From CALDSL01 sp039810245 (lineage in GTDB: Bacteria > Chloroflexota > Anaerolineae > Anaerolineales > Anaerolineaceae), in the NCBI GenBank assembly GCA_039810245.1, contig JBDHWQ010000005.1, positions 118,522-182,521 of the forward strand: a DNA stretch of 64,000 nt, read 5' to 3'. Shown one piece after another: positions 7,420 to 16,638 of this stretch. A program made the translations under genes and the position numbers. Position 1 is the stretch's first letter. Every line of letters begins with the position of its first letter. A model generated the notes under the pieces. That model saw only the letters and a program-made list of their open reading frames with translations. It had not been told where the DNA came from and made no database searches.

Positions 7420-9819
7420 ATGACCAGGCCGTTTATTATCGACATCCGTAAATACCGCGATGCAGAGCAGAGCGGTAATAAAGCCGTAAATCTCACCCGG
7501 TTGGTACAAAAGGGCTTTCCGGTGCCGGTAACGTATGTGCTGCGTTGGGATGCCTACGAGGCTTACTGCCGCGATGCGGTGGAGATTGTGCCGCTGATCC
7601 GTGCGGAGCTGCAGGCGCTGGTCAAACCGGGCGCCTGCTACGCCGTGCGCTCGTCAGCCAACCTGGAAGACAGCCTGGACTTTTCTTTCGCGGGGCAGTT
7701 CAAGAGCACGCTGAACGTGCAGAGCGCCGACGCGGTGTTCCTGGCCATCTGGTCGATCTGGTCTACGGCCAGCGCCGAGAGCGTGCAAATATACCTGGAT
7801 AAGCTGCCGCCCGCGCAGCGCAGCCTGAAAATGGCGGTCATTATCCAGGAGATGGTTCCGCCGGTATATTCTGGCGTGGCGTTCAGCAGGAACCCGGTTA
7901 CGGGATCCCATGAAGTAATCGTCGAGGGCGTGCATGGCAGCGGTGTGGCACTGGTACAGGCCGGACTGACCCCGGAACGGTATGTGTTCTCGATGGGACG
8001 GCTGCTTTCCGGGCCGGAGAACAGCGGTATCCCGCTCGCGGTGGCGCAGCAGGTATGCGACCTGGTGCGCAAGGCTGCAAAGGTATTTCGGCGCGAGGTA
8101 GACGTGGAATGGGTCTACGATGGCCAGCAGGTTTTCCTGATCCAACTGCGCGATATCACCTCTCTGGGATCCGTGACGGTGTATTCCAATCGTATTTCCA
8201 AGGATATGATCCCTGGCATGATCAAGCCGCTGGTGTGGTCGCTGAATGTGCCCATGGTGAACCGCGTGACGGTTGACTTCCTGCAGGAGATGACCGGCAA
8301 GATCGACCTCGACCCGCTCACGCTGGCGAAATCGTTTTATTACCGCGCTTATTTCAACATGAGCGCATTGGGACACGCGATGTCACACCTGGGCCTGCCT
8401 GCGGAAACCCTGGATATGATGATGGGTGTAGGGCCCAGCGGCATGAACATGCCGAAGATGAAAATGCGCCCGCGCATGATGGCCATGCTGCCGCGCCTGC
8501 TGGTAACCATGTGGTCGAAGCTCCGCTTTCACCACACCCTGGAGAATGAAATGCCGCGCATTGAAGCGGCGCAAAAAGCCTTCCAGACTGAACGTATTGG
8601 CACACTGCCAGACGCAGAAGTGCTGGCTGAGATGGATCGCCTGCATGGCCTGGCGCAGCGTACCGCTTACCTGGACTTTGTAACTCAGATCCTGATGCTG
8701 TTGTACAATGCCGTGCTACACCGCCGGCTGAAAAACGCCGGGATCGACCCGCAGCAGTTCGACCTGATGGAAGGCTTACCCGCGCTGCGCGCCTTTGAGC
8801 CGGGGCCATATATGCATGATCTGCATGACGAATACCAGCGGCTGGACGAGCCCACCCGCCAGCGAATCGCTGCCGGCACAGTGGCGGATCTGCTGACGAT
8901 GGACGGCGTGGATTCTTACCGCGGCAAGCTTCTGGCATTTTTAGAGCAGTTTGGTCACCTGAGTGACAGCGGGAACGACATTTCCGCGGTCACCTGGCGC
9001 GAAGACCCGGATGCCATCCAGCGCATCATCCTCTCGTATGTTCCCGCCGGGCAGAGCACAGCCGGCCACACGCGCCTGGACGATGTGGCCGCGCGCGGTC
9101 TGCGAAGAGCGGGCCTGCGCTGGTTGTGTGCGCGCGCGCTGCGCTACCGCCTGTACCGCGAACAAATCAGCTTCCTGTACACGCGCACCTATGGAACGTT
9201 CCGCGGCTACTGGCTGGAACTGGGCGGGCGACTGGCTGCGCGCGGCGTGCTGCGCGCGCGCGAAGACGTTTTTTACCTGCACCAGGAAGAGGCACGTGCT
9301 GCGCTGGCGGGTGACACCGGGCGAGATTATGCCAGCCTTGTGGTTGCGCGCCAGGCAGAGATGGAATCGCTGCGCGATGTAGTGCTGCCCGTGGTGATTT
9401 ACGGTGAAACCCCGCCCCCGGTGGTGGGGATCAGCGCTGACCGCCTGGCGGGCACGCCCACGTCGCGCGGCGTGTATACCGGGCGGGTGAAGGTTGTGAA
9501 TGCGCTGACTGATTTTGCCAAGCTCCAGCCGGGTGACGTGCTGGTTGTTCCCTATTCCGATGTGGGCTGGACGCCGCTGTTTGCCCGCGCCGGCGGCGTG
9601 ATTGCCGAGTCGGGTGGGATGCTTTCGCACAGCTCGATCATCGCGCGCGAATACCACATTCCGGCGGTGGTTTCGGTGCCCGGGGCCACGCTCTTGCGTG
9701 ATGATACGCTGGTCACCGTCGATGGCTTTACCGGCGAAATATTGATCCACCAGAATGGAGATGAGCATGGACGACCAGAACACTGTGCTGGAAGCCAGCG
9801 CGTTACGCAAACAGTATGA
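7420..9819 (+). CDS. Rifampin-phosphotransferase-like dikinase (ATP-grasp plus swivelling His domain)
   Basis: The 799-aa protein begins with a PPDK_N ATP-binding domain (GNKAVNLTRL near residue 18, CYAVRSSANLEDS, IIQEMV, SGVAFSRNPVTG) and ends with the phosphohistidine swivelling domain (GGMLSHSSIIAREYHIPAVV, near residue 740). The PEP/pyruvate-binding TIM barrel of PEP synthase, normally C-terminal to the His domain, is absent; the middle is a 400-residue helical, Met- and Arg-rich region. This order matches rifampin phosphotransferases, which phosphorylate a small molecule with ATP. The substrate here is unknown. The start has GAGGGGGACATC upstream. Its last 53 bp overlap the exporter ATPase gene, implying coupled translation. 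Confidence 0.85.
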   Translation: MTRPFIIDIRKYRDAEQSGNKAVNLTRLVQKGFPVPVTYVLRWDAYEAYCRDAVEIVPLIRAELQALVKPGACYAVRSSANLEDSLDFSFAGQFKSTLNVQSADAVFLAIWSIWSTASAESVQIYLDKLPPAQRSLKMAVIIQEMVPPVYSGVAFSRNPVTGSHEVIVEGVHGSGVALVQAGLTPERYVFSMGRLLSGPENSGIPLAVAQQVCDLVRKAAKVFRREVDVEWVYDGQQVFLIQLRDITSLGSVTVYSNRISKDMIPGMIKPLVWSLNVPMVNRVTVDFLQEMTGKIDLDPLTLAKSFYYRAYFNMSALGHAMSHLGLPAETLDMMMGVGPSGMNMPKMKMRPRMMAMLPRLLVTMWSKLRFHHTLENEMPRIEAAQKAFQTERIGTLPDAEVLAEMDRLHGLAQRTAYLDFVTQILMLLYNAVLHRRLKNAGIDPQQFDLMEGLPALRAFEPGPYMHDLHDEYQRLDEPTRQRIAAGTVADLLTMDGVDSYRGKLLAFLEQFGHLSDSGNDISAVTWREDPDAIQRIILSYVPAGQSTAGHTRLDDVAARGLRRAGLRWLCARALRYRLYREQISFLYTRTYGTFRGYWLELGGRLAARGVLRAREDVFYLHQEEARAALAGDTGRDYASLVVARQAEMESLRDVVLPVVIYGETPPPVVGISADRLAGTPTSRGVYTGRVKVVNALTDFAKLQPGDVLVVPYSDVGWTPLFARAGGVIAESGGMLSHSSIIAREYHIPAVVSVPGATLLRDDTLVTVDGFTGEILIHQNGDEHGRPEHCAGSQRVTQTV

Positions 9820-10528
9820 CCTGGGCGCGGTGCGCGTGGATGCCCTGGCCGGCGTCGATTTTACGGTGCGCAAAGGCGAGTTCGTCGCCATTATGGGGCC
9901 ATCCGGCAGTGGCAAATCCACGCTGCTGCACCTGCTTGGCGGGCTGGATAAGCCCAGCGCCGGCGAGGTAACCCTGGCCGGCAAGCGCCTGTCGCTGCTC
10001 AACGATCAACAAAGCACCCTGGCGCGGCGGCACAACGTGGGTTTTGTTTTTCAGTTTTTCAACCTTCTGCCCACGCTGACCGCCGAGGAAAACATCACCC
10101 TGCCCATCATTATCGATGGCAAAGACCCGGGCAAATTCGCAGAGCGGCTCAACCGCCTGCTTGACCTGGTGGGTTTGAAGGATCGCCGCCGCCACCGTCC
10201 GGACCAACTTTCCGGTGGCGAGCAGCAGCGCGTGGCCATTGCCCGCGCGCTGATTACCGAGCCGGCCATCGTGCTGGCCGACGAGCCCACCGGTAACCTG
10301 GATTCGAAGACCGGCAGCATTATCATGGATCTGCTGCGGCGCTCGTGCGACGAGCTGGAGCAGGCGATTGTCGAAGTAACGCATGACCCGCGCGCCGCGG
10401 CTTATGCCGACCGGGTGGTGTTCCTTCGCGACGGCAGCGTGGTCAACACCGTGCACATGCCCAAGGACATGCCGCTGCCGCAGCGCGTGCGCTGCGTGAT
10501 GGACGCCATGGAAACGCTGGAGATGTGA
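9767..10528 (+). CDS. MacB/LolD-type ABC transporter ATP-binding protein
   Basis: A 253-aa ATPase with Walker A GPSGSGKST, Q-loop in FVFQFFNLLP, signature LSGGEQQRVAIARAL, Walker B IVLADEPTGNLDSK and the switch His in VEVTHDPRAAAYADR. The NLDSKTG stretch is typical of the MacB/LolD/FtsE class that drives mechanotransmission through FtsX-type permeases. Start 9767 (TGGAG six bases upstream) is preferred to in-frame ATGs at 9755 and 9761. It overlaps the dikinase-like gene by 53 bp and precedes its permease by 4 bp. Confidence 0.93.
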   Translation: MDDQNTVLEASALRKQYDLGAVRVDALAGVDFTVRKGEFVAIMGPSGSGKSTLLHLLGGLDKPSAGEVTLAGKRLSLLNDQQSTLARRHNVGFVFQFFNLLPTLTAEENITLPIIIDGKDPGKFAERLNRLLDLVGLKDRRRHRPDQLSGGEQQRVAIARALITEPAIVLADEPTGNLDSKTGSIIMDLLRRSCDELEQAIVEVTHDPRAAAYADRVVFLRDGSVVNTVHMPKDMPLPQRVRCVMDAMETLEM

Positions 10529-10532
10529 CCCC

Positions 10533-13118
10533 ATGCTGACCCGCATGATCACCCTGCGATCCATCCGCTCGCGCCCGCTGCGCACCCTGCTCAGCATGTT
10601 TGGCATTGTGCTGGGCGTGGCTGGCATCCTCTCGATCGGCATCACCAACCAGCTCGCGCTGGATTCGGTCACAAGGCTGTTCAAGGATACATCCGGCAAC
10701 AGCAGCCTGGTGGTGACCAGCGCAACCAACGATAACCGCGGCTTCCGCGACCGGGCGCTGCGCGCGATTGATGGGATGCCGGGGATCGTGGCTGCGGTTC
10801 CTTCGGTGCACGTGCAAACGGTATTGAGCCAGGATGCCCCGGCCGGTACGCTGGATCTGAATATGTTCGGCGCCGGGGCCGGCGGTGGGCTGATGCTGTA
10901 TGGCATCGACCCGGTGCTGGACTTGCAGGCGCGCCCATATGTTCTGGCGGAAGGGCGATTTTTAAACGATGATATCGACGCGTACGAGATCGTGCTCACC
11001 AGCGCGTACGCCTCGGAAAAAGAGATTGTGGTGGGTAATAAGATCAGCATCCTTACCCCCAACGGGCCGATGCGGCTGCGCGTGGTGGGGTTTATGAAGA
11101 AAGAAGGCCCAGGCCAGCTCAATAATGGCGCGTTTGGGGTAATCCCTATCCGCACCGCGCAAAAATTGTTCAACCGCTCAGGGATGATTGACCAGGTAGA
11201 TATCCTCGCCAGCGAAGACCGCAAGAGCAGCGCCGCGCTGGAAGCTCTCAAAGCCGATCTGCAAACCACGCTGGGTGAAGATTATTCGGTGGTATTTCCG
11301 GCGTCACAGGGCAAGCGCATGACGCAGATGCTCAACAGTTACCAGATCGGGTTGAACTTCCTCAGCGGCATGGCGTTGTTTGTGGGCGCGTTTCTCATCT
11401 ACAATGCCTTTTCGATGACGGTGGTAGAGCGCACGCGCGAATTTGGCATGCTGCGCACGGTGGGCATGACCCGCCGCCAGGTGATGTTGCAGGTGCTGGT
11501 TGAGGCGCTGGTGCTGGGCATTCTAGGGTCCGGGCTGGGGGTGGGGCTGGGTATCTTTATGGCCGGCGGGCTGTCGCAGATGATGAGCGGGCTGGTGGGC
11601 TCGCCCCTGGGCGACCTTGCCATTCCCACTGAAACGCTGGTCACCAGCATCAGCGTGGGTGTGATTGTCACTCTGCTGGCCGCACTGATGCCCGCGCTGC
11701 AGGCCGGGCGGGTTTCGCCGCTGGAAGCGCTGCGCGTGCGCGGCAACCGCCGCGAAGGTCTGCTGATCCGCTGGGGTTGGGTGCTGGGCGCGCCGCTGCT
11801 GGTAATTTCGGCCATCATCCTCATTCGCAACCCGTTCTCGTACGATGTACAGTTCCGCCTGGGTAGTATCGTGGTGATGTCGCTGTTCTTCGGTGGCACG
11901 CTGATGATCCCGGCCAGCGTTAGCATCTGGGAACGCATCACCCGCCCGTTCATCCGCTTGCTGTACGGAAACAGCGGCCGGCTGGGCAGCAGCAACGTGC
12001 GCCGAGCGCGCCAGCGCACCACGCTCACCGTGGCGGCGTTGATGGTGGGCGTGGCTATGATCCTGGTGGTGCGCGGAATGACGGAATCGTTCAAGACCGA
12101 CCTGGACGACTGGATGAATGCCTTTATCGGCGGCGATATGTTCGTCAGCTCCTCGATTAACATGCGCCAGGATGTGTGGCGCTCACTGGAGTTAGTGGAA
12201 GGCGTGGCGGCGGCGTCGCCGATCCGCTTTGTTGAGATCAAATGGCTGCGGCCGGACGGGACCGACGAGTCGCTGATCTTTATGGGCGTCGACCCGGTGG
12301 CCTACAGCCGCGTAACGCGCTTTGTGTTCGCTGACAAAAATACCGACGAGGCCGCCGCCATGCGCCGGTTGGATGAAGGCGGGGCGGTATTCCTCTCCAG
12401 CGTGTTGTCAGAAAAGTATGGTCTGAAGAAGGGTGATTCGGTACAAATCAAGACCCGCACCGGGGTGCAGAGCTTTGAGATAGCCGCCATCGTGGTCGAT
12501 TTCTATAACCAGGGCATGGTGATCGACGGCAGTTGGAACGATATGCGCCGCTACTTCAAGATCAACGATATTTCCGCGCTGATGCTCAAGGTAGAGCCGG
12601 GGCAGGACGTAGACGGAGTGAAACAGAGAATCCTTGACCAGTACGGCAAGCGCGAGCACCTGACGGTGGAATCAAATGTGACCCTCAAGGCGCGCGTCAC
12701 CGGACTGATGCGCTCGGCATTCAGCATGTTTGACGTGCTGGCTTACATCGCGGTGATCGTGGCCTCGATGGGTGTGGTCAACACGCTGATGATGAACGTG
12801 ATGGAGCGCACGCAGGAAATTGGCATGCTGCGCGGTGTTGGAATGACGCGCTGGCAGGTAGTGCAGATGGTGCTGGCTGAGGCCGGACTGCTGGGAATCA
12901 TCGGCGGGGTGATCGGCCTGGTATTTGGCATTATCCTATCGCGCATCTTCCTGATCGCCATGATGGCGATGTCAGGCTACAACATCACGTACCAGATGCC
13001 CCCGCAGGCGGTGATCACCGCGCTGGTGGTGGCAATTGTCGTGTCACAGATCGCGGCGCTGCTGCCGGCGCGGCGCGCGGCGCGCATCCGCATCCTCGAA
13101 GCCATCCATTACGAGTAA
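10533..13118 (+). CDS. FtsX/MacB-type ABC transporter permease (duplicated)
   Basis: At 861 aa this is a two-copy FtsX permease: each half has a periplasmic MacB_PCD-like domain and a block of three membrane helices, plus an N-terminal helix (TLLSMFGIVLGVAGILSIG). The first FtsX block holds VVERTREFGMLRTVGMTRRQV (about 290-310) and the second VMERTQEIGMLRGVGMTRWQV (about 750-770), a clear internal repeat. The partner ATPase is directly upstream. With the adaptor lipoprotein it should form an export or lipoprotein-handling complex. Convergent with the HD-GYP gene, with 2 bp between stops. Confidence 0.92.
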   Translation: MLTRMITLRSIRSRPLRTLLSMFGIVLGVAGILSIGITNQLALDSVTRLFKDTSGNSSLVVTSATNDNRGFRDRALRAIDGMPGIVAAVPSVHVQTVLSQDAPAGTLDLNMFGAGAGGGLMLYGIDPVLDLQARPYVLAEGRFLNDDIDAYEIVLTSAYASEKEIVVGNKISILTPNGPMRLRVVGFMKKEGPGQLNNGAFGVIPIRTAQKLFNRSGMIDQVDILASEDRKSSAALEALKADLQTTLGEDYSVVFPASQGKRMTQMLNSYQIGLNFLSGMALFVGAFLIYNAFSMTVVERTREFGMLRTVGMTRRQVMLQVLVEALVLGILGSGLGVGLGIFMAGGLSQMMSGLVGSPLGDLAIPTETLVTSISVGVIVTLLAALMPALQAGRVSPLEALRVRGNRREGLLIRWGWVLGAPLLVISAIILIRNPFSYDVQFRLGSIVVMSLFFGGTLMIPASVSIWERITRPFIRLLYGNSGRLGSSNVRRARQRTTLTVAALMVGVAMILVVRGMTESFKTDLDDWMNAFIGGDMFVSSSINMRQDVWRSLELVEGVAAASPIRFVEIKWLRPDGTDESLIFMGVDPVAYSRVTRFVFADKNTDEAAAMRRLDEGGAVFLSSVLSEKYGLKKGDSVQIKTRTGVQSFEIAAIVVDFYNQGMVIDGSWNDMRRYFKINDISALMLKVEPGQDVDGVKQRILDQYGKREHLTVESNVTLKARVTGLMRSAFSMFDVLAYIAVIVASMGVVNTLMMNVMERTQEIGMLRGVGMTRWQVVQMVLAEAGLLGIIGGVIGLVFGIILSRIFLIAMMAMSGYNITYQMPPQAVITALVVAIVVSQIAALLPARRAARIRILEAIHYE

Positions 13119-13120
13119 GC

Positions 13121-14818
13121 TCAGTCGCGGATCACGAAAGCAGATTCACGCGGCGCATTTTCGACGGGGCTGCCCTGGAACAGGCGGCGCAGGCTGTTGC
13201 TCTGATGCACATTGATCAGCGCGTTCACCACATTCTGGTCGAACTTGCTTCCGGCGGCAGCCTGCAGGCGGCTGATGGCTTCTTCGTCTGACATGCGCTT
13301 GCGGTAAGGCCGGTCGGATGTCATCGCGTCAAAGGCATCTGCCACAGCAACGATGCGCCCGACCATCGAAATCTGTTCGCCCTGCAGCCCGCGCGGATAA
13401 CCGCTGCCGTCCAGCCGCTCATGGTGTTCCATCACCGCGGCCAGCTCGGAGCGCAGCGTGCGGATCTTGCTCAGCATGATCTCGCCCACCGCAGGGTGCT
13501 GCTTCATCATCTCATACTCGCTGGTCGTCAGTTCACCGCGCTTGTGCAGAATTTCATCCGGGATGCCAATTTTGCCCACATCATGCAGCATGCTGCCGAT
13601 GCGGATACGGTGGATGAACTCCGAATCCATGTTCATCTCGATCGAGATAGCCACTGAGTAATCGGAGACGCGTTGCGAATGGCCTTGCGTGTAGGAATCT
13701 TTGGCGTCAATCGCCGCGGTCAGCGCGCGGATGGCATCCAGGAACAGCTCATCCGCTTCTTTGTACAGGTTGGCGATCTGCAGCACGGTGGTGGCCTGCT
13801 TGGCGAAGTTTTCCAGCATAGCCAGATCGACTGCGTCGAACTCGCCGTTGATTTTGTTGACCGCTTCCAGCCCGCCGATGATGCGCTCCGAGGAGACCAC
13901 ACGGCCATTCGCAAGCTGGATTGAGCGGCGCACCAGTGGCACGGCAATCAGCGAGCGGGTGTTGAAGTCGCAGGCCAGGTCCAGCCCCTTGTAGTGGCGC
14001 GCGTCGCGCTCGATATCGCGCACCAGCACATTTTCACCCGTTTCCACCACGTAGCCAATGATGCCCTTGCCGCGCGGCACGCGCAGCGCACCGGCCCGGC
14101 TGTGGTCGTTGCGCGAGGAAATTTGCAGCACCAGGTCGCTGTCGGTTTCGTCGGCCAGGAACAGCGAGCTGACCTCGGCGCCAAGCACAAGCGAGGCATT
14201 TTCGATGATCGTCGCCAGGTTTTCCTGCGGGTCGAGTGAGGGATCGATGCGGCCCAAAAAGCCCAGCATCGATTGCAAGCGGCTGGTGCGCTCTTCGGAA
14301 GAGCGCAGAATGGTCAGCTTCTGGATATCAGAAGCCAGGCGGTCGCACAGGGCCTGCACCAGGTCAAGCTCTGAGCCATCGAGGTTGAAGAGCTGAAGCA
14401 CGCCGGTGGGGAACTTGCGCTCGGGGATGGGGATGACCGCGGTATTGCGCAGCGTGAACCCGCGCAGCGCGTTCAGATCTACCAACCCGCCGGTGTCCAA
14501 ACCCCACAGGTCGCGCAGGCTGGAATGCCCGCTGAGGACGCACTGGCAGGCCAGCGAGCGATCTTCGCGCAGGCTGCTGCCAATAATCGCTTTGCTGTTG
14601 GGAAGGCCGAGCGAGGAGCGCACCACCAGGGGGGCGTCCTGGCCCATCAGATAGACGATCCCGGCGCTGGCATGCGAAAGCTCCATGGCGAAAGCCAGGA
14701 GCTGGGAGAGGATCTGGTCAAGTTGGGTGGTATTGGCAATCTGGTTCGCGCGCGAATACATCCTCGGTAGGGCCTGAGGATCGCGGTGATTGGTTGAAAG
14801 AGAACCTGTTCTGTTCAC
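13121..14818 (-). CDS. GAF-domain HD-GYP phosphodiesterase (putative c-di-GMP hydrolase)
   Basis: The 565-aa soluble protein carries two GAF domains (about 30-175 and 190-345) and a C-terminal HD-GYP domain. Catalytic elements are GHSQRVSDYS, LHDVGKIGIPD (the HD pair), HHERLDGSGYPRGL (GYP) and DAFDAMTSDRPYR. HD-GYP proteins cleave c-di-GMP to GMP. No membrane segment is visible, so the GAF domains probably sense a cytoplasmic ligand. The start at 14818 is GTG; an ATG at 14761 lies inside the conserved region and has poor spacing. It belongs to a cluster of three signalling genes. Confidence 0.92.
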   Translation of the reverse strand: MNRTGSLSTNHRDPQALPRMYSRANQIANTTQLDQILSQLLAFAMELSHASAGIVYLMGQDAPLVVRSSLGLPNSKAIIGSSLREDRSLACQCVLSGHSSLRDLWGLDTGGLVDLNALRGFTLRNTAVIPIPERKFPTGVLQLFNLDGSELDLVQALCDRLASDIQKLTILRSSEERTSRLQSMLGFLGRIDPSLDPQENLATIIENASLVLGAEVSSLFLADETDSDLVLQISSRNDHSRAGALRVPRGKGIIGYVVETGENVLVRDIERDARHYKGLDLACDFNTRSLIAVPLVRRSIQLANGRVVSSERIIGGLEAVNKINGEFDAVDLAMLENFAKQATTVLQIANLYKEADELFLDAIRALTAAIDAKDSYTQGHSQRVSDYSVAISIEMNMDSEFIHRIRIGSMLHDVGKIGIPDEILHKRGELTTSEYEMMKQHPAVGEIMLSKIRTLRSELAAVMEHHERLDGSGYPRGLQGEQISMVGRIVAVADAFDAMTSDRPYRKRMSDEEAISRLQAAAGSKFDQNVVNALINVHQSNSLRRLFQGSPVENAPRESAFVIRD

Positions 14819-15011
14819 CAGTTGCCTGTCGGTACTGCGCGGTTATGTAGTTCAGTGAGAATCTGGCTGCATGGTCTGGCAAAGCGACTGCAGCGGGCAA
14901 CACTGCAAGAAGATACAATGCCCCACCGCATAAAGTAACGCAGCAGCGGCCGGTCTGTTACAGATAGGTGCAGAGCGTTTACAAAAATGTAGGGGAGAGG
15001 CTGCTGGACCC

Positions 15012-16613
15012 TCAATCCGGGTGTGCCAATCGGTTTTTGGCCTGGTACAGGCGCCGGTCGGCCACCTCGATCAGCTCATCGCTGCTGGAGGCGTCCAGGG
15101 GAAACAGCGCATAGCCAAAACTACCCGCCAGGTTGCGATCATGCTGGCCGGGAACCAAAAATGGGGTGCCGGCCAGCAGATTTTTGAGGCGGCGGACAAC
15201 CGCTTCCGCTTCTCGCGCCCCGGTTTCCGGCAGGATGAAGGCAAATTCATCACCACCATAGCGCGCGAGGAAGTCGGTATCGTGCAGGTTGCGGCGGAAG
15301 GCTGCCGAAACCTGCTTGAGGATGGCATCTCCGGCCGGGTGGCCACACGTGTCGTTGATCGCTTTGAAATTATCCAGGTCCATCATCAGCAGGGAGAAGG
15401 GGTGGTGGTAGCGCGCCGAGCGCTGGATTTCTTCGCCCAGTTGCTGGTCGAAGCTGCGCCGGTTGGGAAGCCCGGTGAGCGAATCGGTGAGCGCCTGGCG
15501 CTGCACCAGGTCGTGCAGGCGCGCGTTTTCGATCGCCATAGCCGCCTGGTCGGCTAGCAGGCGCAGCAGGCGCATCTCTTCGGTGGCAAAACCGACTTTT
15601 TCGACGCGTGCTACGTTCATCACGCCTACCACGCGCGCGCCAATTTTGAGCGGCATGCTGATGATGGAGCCGGTCCAGCTTGCCGGGGCATTGCAATACA
15701 ACTCGTGCTTGCCCATATCCGTTACGACGATTGTCTCCCCTCTACGCGCCGCCGTGTGCGTGATGCCATTTTCCCGCGGCATCACCAGCATGTCGCGCCG
15801 GCCGTTCCACCACAATGCGGCGCCAAAATCCAGCGCCTGGCCGTTGTACAGGAAGATATGCGCGTCTTTCGCGTCGCGGATCAGATTGAAGATAGCCTGC
15901 AGGATGGCATCCAGCACCTGCGAAAGGTCCAGGCTGGCGGTGAGCATCAGGCTGGCGCGGTAAACGGCTTCCAGCTCGTAGGCGTGCTCGCGCTCCGCCT
16001 GGTACAGCAAGGCGTGTTCCATGCTGATGGCAGCCGCGTTGGCCAGCATTTGCAGGTACATTTGTCCTGTGTCGGGCAGCGCCTGCTGCGACTGGCGCTG
16101 CAAAATGACCAGCAGGCCGATCAACGTGGTTGGCCCTATAACGGGCACTGCCAGCACGCTTTCCACGTCGCTGGCATCGAAGAAGCTGGTACATCGCGGG
16201 TCACGGTTATTCCAGCGGGCCGGCACGCGATTTTTCAACGGCTCGCGCAGAAATTCAGTTTCGGCCAGCCGCAGGGTATCGGGCCAGAGGAAAGGCTCAT
16301 TCCATTGCAGGGCGCTGGACTGAGCGTAGCGGACAAGGCAGTCGCGTTTTTCATCCCAGAAGAGGAACACGCACGAATCCACGCGCAGGGTATCCAGCAC
16401 CCGGGCTGCGGTGATTAACGCAATCTGGTCGGGCTCAATTTCCGCGGCAATCTGGGTGATCGACTGCACCAGGCGGAACAACTTATCGGCTGCCTGGCTG
16501 TCTTGCAGGTTTGTTTCACTGGTCTGGCGGGTGTGGTGCAGCAGCAGTTCCAGGTCGCCGGGCTCGGCCCGTCCCTGTTCAATGCGCGTAATGGCTTCGA
16601 TGAGAGTATTCAT
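15012..16613 (-). CDS. GAF-domain diguanylate cyclase (GGDEF)
   Basis: The 533-aa protein has two GAF domains (about 45-200 and 215-350) and a C-terminal GGDEF domain (about 365-533) with DSLTGLPNRRSFDQQL and the intact active-site loop ARYGGDEFAFILPETG. It should make c-di-GMP from two GTP. The inhibitory I-site normally reads RxxD five residues before GGDEF; here the arginine position is His (HDTD), so product inhibition may be weak. No membrane segment is evident. It lies between the two HD-GYP genes, suggesting opposing control of one local signal. Confidence 0.93.
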   Translation of the reverse strand: MNTLIEAITRIEQGRAEPGDLELLLHHTRQTSETNLQDSQAADKLFRLVQSITQIAAEIEPDQIALITAARVLDTLRVDSCVFLFWDEKRDCLVRYAQSSALQWNEPFLWPDTLRLAETEFLREPLKNRVPARWNNRDPRCTSFFDASDVESVLAVPVIGPTTLIGLLVILQRQSQQALPDTGQMYLQMLANAAAISMEHALLYQAEREHAYELEAVYRASLMLTASLDLSQVLDAILQAIFNLIRDAKDAHIFLYNGQALDFGAALWWNGRRDMLVMPRENGITHTAARRGETIVVTDMGKHELYCNAPASWTGSIISMPLKIGARVVGVMNVARVEKVGFATEEMRLLRLLADQAAMAIENARLHDLVQRQALTDSLTGLPNRRSFDQQLGEEIQRSARYHHPFSLLMMDLDNFKAINDTCGHPAGDAILKQVSAAFRRNLHDTDFLARYGGDEFAFILPETGAREAEAVVRRLKNLLAGTPFLVPGQHDRNLAGSFGYALFPLDASSSDELIEVADRRLYQAKNRLAHPD

Positions 16614-16638
16614 GAGGTTTGAGTGGCACCATTATACG

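Noticed and set aside
7420..9819. Phosphoenolpyruvate synthase or PPDK
   Set aside because: The PEP/pyruvate TIM barrel expected after the His domain is missing.
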